Source: Reclinomonas americana ATCC 50394
Lineage: Eukaryota > Jakobida > Jakobea > Jakobida
Reading direction: 5' to 3'
Assembly (NCBI GenBank): GCA_048213135.1
Contig: PS015334.1
Span: 19,368-46,609, forward strand
Length of the DNA: 27,242 bases
The translations under genes and the position numbers were made by a program. Below the pieces are notes generated by a model that saw only the letters and a list, made by a program, of their open reading frames with translations, was not told the origin of the DNA and made no database searches. Below are positions 21,346-27,242 of this stretch, in pieces (position 1 is the stretch's first letter; each line of letters begins with the position of its first letter).

Positions 21346-22981
21346 TCACGAAGCATCTGCGGCAGGGAGGCATGGGTGATACAAGCGACAACGCAGTACT
21401 TCTTGCGGAAGTCGGTCACGAACCTGGAGAGCGTCGCGTCGGAGCTGAATCGACCACACTTGCTGTACAAACGCATCGTCGTCAACGTGGGCAATGAGCT
21501 CCGCCACGTTGGCGAGTCGTGGTAGGAACACGTCTTGTGGATTGCCGAGGATAAAATCTGCACGGCGAAGTTAGTCATAGCCTGTGCCACTCCGTCTCGC
21601 TGCGGGCGCTTTTTCTCTCACCGTGCCCGATTCGCATAATGGCGAGTGTCACCTGGAAGAACACAGTCCACCCTCCGTAGAAGAACAAGTCCCATATGCG
21701 CATGCACAAGCCAAAGGGAATGTTGGTGGCGGTGAAGAGAGACAGGATCCAGCGCGACATGTACGTCGCCGGATCGGTGAAGTGTGTCTCCTGTCGCAAG
21801 AGTGAGCCACCGCAAACACACACACATCTATATCGATACACGTACCATGTGGGCCGCCAGGTCCGGAAACACAATGGAGAGCAATCGCTGGAACTGGTGG
21901 AAACGCACCAGCAGGCCAGGCATGCCACTGACAAACAGCTCACGCATGCAGTAGCGGCCCATGAGCTGCGTCAGAGCCCAAAACGCATCCTCCTCCGGCA
22001 AGTAGATCAGCAACGTGCCGGCTATGAAGGCCATGCCCTGCGTGTAGCCGAGCTTCGGATCGTACGAGGCATACGCGCGCAACACTCGCGACAGAGCGCG
22101 AACCCTGCACCAATGCTCAGCTCGGAGGCACCAGCTAAGAAGCGCAGACGAAGATGGAGAACGTACCCTTCGCCATCCTTCTTCAGGTACAGCTCGTGGC
22201 ACGGCAGTGTTCTCGTCACATCCTTTTCGATCTTGTCTTCATAGCCCGTCTCCAGCGCGCACAGTTTCTGCGGTGTGCTCATACGTGATCAGAATCGGCG
22301 CACTGTACCATCGCTCTCTCAGGCACCCAACCTCATACAAGCCAGTCTTTCGCTGACTTAACGACGCCACATCCAGCATGTGCGTCCACACCAGTCGCCT
22401 GTGGTGGTTCGGCACTCCAATCTCCCACACCAAACGCCCCAATTCGCGCTTCCCCGACGCACTCAGTGGCTGCGTCCAGTCGCGCGTCTCCACAATCAAG
22501 CGCTCCCATGCCTCGCCCAGTCGTTGCCGCGCAGGCACCGGCGATGGCGTCGATGACTGTGTGTGTATGAGTGAATGAGAGCTCTCACTCGCACCCTCGC
22601 GCGCGCGCGCTGAGTCGACTGACTCACCCCTGCTGCCACTCGTGACTCTGGCGCGCTGCGTGGTGCCAGCGAGGGCTTGGCCTTGCGCGCACCCTCCTCT
22701 GTGGCCTCCACAGAGACCACCACCACTGTGGAGTCGACCTCGTCGCCACTGTCGCTGTCGGCGGCGAGGCCTCCCGAGGAGGAGCCAGAGGCCGGGAGAG
22801 AGGAGGATTGCTCGAGGGAGGCAGCAGCGTCGAGGCTCGATGCCGAGGCCGAAGAGGAGCTGGCGCGCGCCACTGCGCTCTCAAAGTTGGGCGCGCCCGA
22901 CATTCCGCGCGCGCTCAGCAGGAAGCCGTACTCGTCAAAGAGCGGCGGGGGAGAGGCACATGAGGAGCCGCCCGTGGACAT
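21346..22981 (-). CDS. TBC-domain Rab GTPase-activating protein
   Basis: Six exons (22981-22628, 22556-22332, 22267-22167, 22104-21846, 21790-21622, 21557-21346) give 439 residues, with phases closing. A Ser/Ala-rich N-terminus contains PPLFDEYGFLLS, a short motif typical of TBC1D proteins, followed by LIVETRDW. The TBC core has the arginine finger in KIEKDVTRTLP (IxxDxxR) and the glutamine finger in LGYTQGMAFIAG (YxQG), so it should be catalytically competent for Rab GTP hydrolysis by the dual-finger mechanism. Later TBC helices read YMSRWILSLFTATNIPFG and RIWDLFFYGGWTVFFQV, followed by FILGNPQDVFLPRL. The C-terminus after VDDDAFVQQVW is less certain. The target Rab cannot be told. The gene lies 102 bp downstream of KIFBP on the same strand. 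Confidence 0.9.
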
Positions 22982-23083
22982 GAGTGCGGCGATCGATGCT
23001 CTTCTCTCCTCTTTGCTGCTCAAACAAACTGTATGTCGATCGATCGACCGCAGCGATCTTCACTTGCGATGCCCAACGATCGA

Positions 23084-26000
23084 TCAGTGCTGTCGCGCCT
23101 GGTACATGAGCTGCGTCATCTTGGCCGGCAACAGCTGCGCCATCTGCTGGACTCCGCTGAGGTGCGGCTGGAACTCGGCCGGGCAGGCGTGTCGTCGGGT
23201 GTACTCGACGATCCATTCGTAGTGCGCCAGCGACATTCGAGTGAATTGCATGTCCTGGCGAGGGTCGTCGCCGACCATGTCGTGGAATCTAGTGGGGGAG
23301 GTTGTGAGTGGCACTGGCGTAAAGGAGATGGGGAGGGAGAAGAGGACGCAACACACGGCCGAGAAAGTAGTGCGCCATCAACACGGAATCGGCGTAGGAT
23401 TCGTTGATCTTGACCGAGGGTTCCTTGTTTTCGCGGAACGAGTCGAGGAACGCCGTAAAGTGCTTGACGGACGATGCGCCACTGCCCATCCATCCATCCA
23501 CCAACAATCAACATCCACAAGCAGACGGAAAAGCAAGAAGGGGAAAAACAACAAACGCTTTGTTGGCACGCCCAATGTGACTGGTCTCCTGCGTCTCGGC
23601 AGCCTGCTGCAGCCGCAGATTCTGGATCTGGTTGAACACGTCGCCCAGCTCAAAGTGCATCTGCCGCGTCTGCACCACGTAATGCATGGGCGATATGTCG
23701 CCGACCACGGGCTCCAGCAGCTCACACCGACGTTGCATCATGGCTCTGCCAGCGCAATGAGATGCAAAATAGAGCGCGGCGAGGCAGCGCAGACGACACA
23801 CGGTACCTCTTTCGATTGACGTCGGGCTCGAAGAACGACAGTTCGCGATACAAGCACGAAATGTCGCGCAGAATGTCGACATGCTCCGTGACGTAGCCAT
23901 CGAGGAGGTAGAAATCGAGTGCCTTTTGGTAGTGCAACAGCGCGTGCTTGAAGAGCTCCTTGAGCTGCATGCGATGCCAGAGAGGGAGAAGTAAGACAAG
24001 AGAGTGGAGCGAGAGTGCGGTGCTTGACCGACCTCTTCGTAGGTTCCACACGGGAGCAACGTCGGCAACTCCGACTGCGGCACACCGGGGAAGCGCAGTG
24101 CTGCAGGGTAGAGGTCCTCGAGAGAGCCCTGCACATTGACGAACGTCATGAGCGTCGACTCGTCGGTTCTCACGGCATGGCACACACACACAGTACCTCT
24201 TCTGTCGGACTGCGGTACTGCTCCTCTTCCAGAGTGTCCTCATCGGCACGACGGCGCGCCAATCGCAGACGCTCCAGCGACAACTTGGCCCAGGCTGCGC
24301 GACGCATTGGTGAGTACAAGTGAAACTACCAGCGCAGGTAGGATAGAATCTTGGCACGCAACCCAAATCGACATTCGCCAGACCCTGTTTCCACTCCACA
24401 ATCTCGGTCTCGCCAGCAGAGGTACCCGGCGGCAAGGCTGCATGGAATAGAGCAACAGCAGTGAGTCGTTCGCACAGACCTACTCGCAGAAATACATACA
24501 CACACCGGGTGACGCTGCGGCGGCGGCAGCGGCGGCGGCAGCCTCATCCAGCACCGGCGGCTCGAACCCGTTCCAGCCCCAGTAGCCCTTCATCATGAGG
24601 CCGGCACACATGACGCACAGCGATGCCAGATGCCACTTGCCGCGATCCAGATATGTCGTACTCAGCTGCACCGCATTCTCTGACCAATCCTGCGCGCTCC
24701 ATGGGTGAGAACAAGATACGAGCTCGTGCGCACACACGCTCATCGACGCACCAGCGGCTTGAATGATTGATGCAGGATTTGGCGCGCTAGCGTCTGGTGA
24801 ATGAAGGTCGCCGACTTGTCGCGCTCACCCATGCCGCCGTATACTTGCGCGAGGTAGTAGAGCGTCATGGTGTGCTGAATCTCCAGTGCCATAGTGCGGT
24901 CCTCGGTGCCGGCTGCCGCGTGTTGCACCTGCCCAGTGCTGTGCATGTAGTACAACTCCTCGGCGCCGCGCAAGTACTGCAGGGCCTTCTTCGGGTGACC
25001 GCGCTCGGCCCACAGAACGCCGAACCGGTTCAGTAGTGCCTGCACCCAGTCGACCACATTCGGTGCTCCCTCCTTGCTGGCACCACGGCGGTACGCCGGT
25101 CCCGCATTCACAATGATGCCGCCTCCACGCTTCACGTTGCGCGCACCGCCGCCTTCGTGCCGGAACACCGAGGCCGACGTGCCACCCGCCGACAGGTGCA
25201 CCTCCACGTCTTTCTGCGGCGGTTCAACAATGCTGCGCGAACGAGATCAGCGCGGCCACTTGCGTCAACAGGTTACTCCACGCACCACTACGCACCCTTC
25301 TTCACGCCCATCAAACGGATTCGTATCCTGTCGCAGCAGCTGCAGAACGGCATCAATCACACGCCTCTCCTCTTCGAGTTCCTCCTGCTGCAATCGCTCC
25401 AGTCGCTGCTCGTCTGTCTCCTCCGGTGGCGTCACTGTGCGTCGCACGTGAGCTGTAAGCAACGCACTCGCTCCACCGCAAACACACGAACGAAACCATT
25501 CATAGAAGTGACACCCGACGCCGCTCCTCCCTCGCCGCCAGCTCTCTCCGCCAGTGCCTTCTCCGCCAAGGCCACCACTCGTGCTGCCTCACGCTCTCGT
25601 TCTCGGTCCTCGGCCGACGGTGGCGGTGGCAGACCGCGCAGCACCGCAAGTGTCTCCTCGAATTGCCTGTCGTGCACAGCGATGGTCAGCTGCGCGCCCT
25701 CCCAGGCACGTAAATAGGGGCCAGACGCAACCTCTGCCCAAAGCCATTCTCTTCGGTCTCCACAAAGTTGAGGCCGAGTCGAAACTTCAAGAACGCCATG
25801 GTGCGGCACACACTCTGCGCATAGCACATGTCAGCCGTGTGACACCCTCGTTGCAGCACCCGCGGTCACGCGGGTGCTTACCTGCGGCACTCGACCCTCG
25901 GTCTCCTGCAGCGTAAAGCGGAACTCGTCGGACTTGAGATGCTCCAGCACCAGCTGCACGGCCTCTTTCTGCTCAAACTCACGAGTTGAGAAGACAACTC

Positions 26001-26775
26001 CCACGAGACACACACACGCACGCAGGCAAGAGCACACCAGCATCTCTCGCTCCTTGTAGCGATGACTGAAGATGTTCTTGGCGCGCGTCTTGCTCTCACG
26101 TATCGCGGCCTCGTCTTCAGTCTCATCCGGAGGACCCTTGGCCACAATCATCAGTCACCTCTCACACAGCACATCACCCTCGCTGTCCTCACCTCCTCCT
26201 CTGGCACTCGATCCTCCTCTAACGGACCAGCCTGCACAACGGCCTGCGCTCGCTCCAGAATCGCATCCACTTGGCGGCAAACGTGATCCCACTCACTTGC
26301 GTCATCCCCTTCATCATCATCGCCCTCCACGTCATCATCATCATGCACAGTCTCAATCACAGGCGCAGAGGCACTTTCATCGTCTTCAACTGCAGCAGCC
26401 GCAGCAGCTGCTGGTGGTAATGAGGAGGAGGCGGCGTCTGAGGCCGGTTGCTCAATGAGCACTTGTTCCACGCTCACGCATGCAGGTGCTTCTGTGGAGT
26501 GCACAGAGTTCAGTGGATGTGCGTGCAATACACATATGCACGCGAGGTGGAGAACCTTCTGCTGCTTCCATGAGATGCCGGCCGGCTGTGACAGAGAGAC
26601 GTCCTCGTGGGACACTCGGCGACAACTCGATCGAGAGGGAAGGCCAGCTGGCTGCGGGCAGGCACACAGACAGAGAGAGCATTGCGGGAGAGGCCCGCGG
26701 TTGGCGGAGTGTCGTGGTCACGAACCACACATCACAGTCAAAAACGCGATTCATCTCGTCAACGTCAACGTCCAT
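23084..26775 (-). CDS. KIFBP: KIF-binding protein (KIFBP/KBP)
   Basis: Seventeen exons, traced from ATG 26775 to TGA 23084, sum to 856 residues with every phase closing. Main exons are 26491-26193, 25232-24752, 24689-24506, 23964-23807, 23745-23557, 23481-23353 and 23288-23084. A long acidic/Ala-rich N-terminus is followed by WDHVCRQVDAILERAQ and FLKFRLGLNFVETEENGFG (human counterpart has LGVNHIDTEEL). Next come NRFGVLWAERGHPKKALQY, the TPR YYLAQVYGGMGERDKSATF, WSENAVQLSTTYLDRGKWH, then FYLLDGYVTEHVDILRDIS, FFEPDVNRKR, FTAFLDSF and a C-terminal QQMAQLLPAKM. KBP is a TPR-like solenoid that clamps kinesin motor domains and blocks microtubule binding. This copy is longer than the human protein (621 residues) because of the N-terminus and loop insertions. 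The first two exons (26775-26736, 26585-26556) are the least certain. Confidence 0.88.
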
Positions 26776-27017
26776 TCCGCAGCTGCCGGCCGCCTGTACC
26801 AACCCCCACATACACTCACACACATCTCGGTGTATTAATAAAACCTGCACTGGGTGCACACCCCCCACCACCGCCACGTGGCATTCCCCTCCGCACGTCG
26901 ACGACGTCATTGGCGGTCGTTAATGTCCTCCGACATCGCCACGCACACAACCGTGTGTGTGTGTGCACAGCGTCTCTTTCTGTCCCCAGTCGAACTGTAC
27001 CATACCACAGCTCAACC
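26776..27017. promoter_or_regulatory. Head-to-head promoter region (KIFBP / unidentified plus-strand gene)
   Basis: This is 242 bp between divergent ATGs. It contains an AT-rich GTATTAATAAAACC at about 26830 in an otherwise GC-rich region, a TGTGTGTGTG tract, and CGACGACGTCAT. The AT-rich patch could be a core promoter element. It includes an AATAAA by chance on the plus strand, which is unlikely to be a poly(A) signal because no plus-strand gene ends here. Confidence 0.45.
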
Positions 27018-27242
27018 ATGGACCTCGGGCGTCTGCTCGAGAGTCAGGAGTTTCTGGAGCTGGCCGACCGAGTTGCCGCGCACTGTGATCCTCACCGCCA
27101 CCATGTCGCGCCCTCTTCCGCGCCCTCTCCCGCCGCGCCTGTGAGCAGCAGCCGGGCACCACCGGCCACAGCAGCAGCGCCACCCGCACCACCGCGATCA
27201 CACCAGCGCGGCGCGAGCAGCAGTGTCTTGCAGCGCTCGGCA
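27018..27242 (+). CDS. Unidentified protein, N-terminal part (runs off the window)
   Basis: An ATG at 27018 in a good context (CAACCATGG) opens a frame with no stop to the window end (75 codons). The protein starts with a probable amphipathic helix, MDLGRLLESQEFLELADRV, then a His/Pro/Ala/Ser-rich low-complexity stretch ending SSSVLQRSA. Codon use matches the neighbouring genes. A GTGAGC at about 27141 could alternatively be a splice donor, so the downstream part might be intronic. No family was recognised. The gene is divergent from KIFBP. Confidence 0.5.
   Translation, partial: MDLGRLLESQEFLELADRVAAHCDPHRHHVAPSSAPSPAAPVSSSRAPPATAAAPPAPPRSHQRGASSSVLQRSA

Noticed and set aside
23025-23083. 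CGATCGATCG palindromes between KIFBP and TBC genes as an operator
   Set aside because: Short GATC-rich palindromes occur in a 102-bp spacer. There is no second copy at other promoters here and no supporting evidence.

Overview
This is a gene-dense stretch of nuclear DNA from a eukaryotic microbe. Coding sequence is interrupted by many very short GT-AG introns (mostly 55-80 nt), intergenic gaps are only about 100-400 bp, and the DNA is moderately GC-rich with long CA/TG microsatellites. The proteins (peroxisomal import receptor, RBM39-type splicing factor, mitoribosomal mS38, TBC Rab-GAP, KIF-binding protein) fit a free-living heterotrophic protist. An apusomonad such as Thecamonas would fit the compactness and the surface proteins, but that is a low-confidence guess. 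No bacterial operon, phage, CRISPR, rRNA or tRNA feature was seen.

Layout: (1) 1-1305, the C-terminal TPR half of PEX5. Its first part reads on the minus strand and its second part on the plus strand across an N gap, which looks like an inverted contig. (2) 1487-3094 (+), a membrane protein of the otherwise mainly bacterial DUF4349 family. (3) 3482-5939 (+), an RBM39/CAPER-alpha-like splicing factor with an Arg-Asp-rich N-terminus. (4) 6189-8208 (-), a single-pass surface protein with three IPT/TIG-like repeats and a proline-rich cytoplasmic tail. (5) 8371-9223 (+), mitochondrial ribosomal protein mS38/AURKAIP1, head-to-head with gene 4. (6) 9356-21201 (-), one very large gene (about 58 introns, roughly 2,300-2,400 residues) for a beta-helix ectodomain protein with a Cys-rich linker and a polytopic C-terminal membrane domain. 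(7) 21346-22981 (-), a TBC-domain Rab-GAP with both catalytic fingers. (8) 23084-26775 (-), KIF-binding protein. (9) 27018-end (+), the N-terminus of an unidentified protein.

The genes do not form one pathway; they are ordinary eukaryotic neighbours. Three of the nine (2, 4, 6) are predicted cell-surface or membrane proteins of unusual architecture and are the most novel content. Two of the three N gaps lie inside introns of gene 6. They are flanked by TACG/ACG-type sequence that looks like pyrosequencing flow-order noise beyond a microsatellite and a poly-G run, so the real introns are probably simpler than assembled.

Gene models were built by hand from reading frame, homology and splice-phase consistency. 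Exon borders are probably good to a few bases where phases close (genes 2-5, 7, 8) and approximate in the middle of gene 6.
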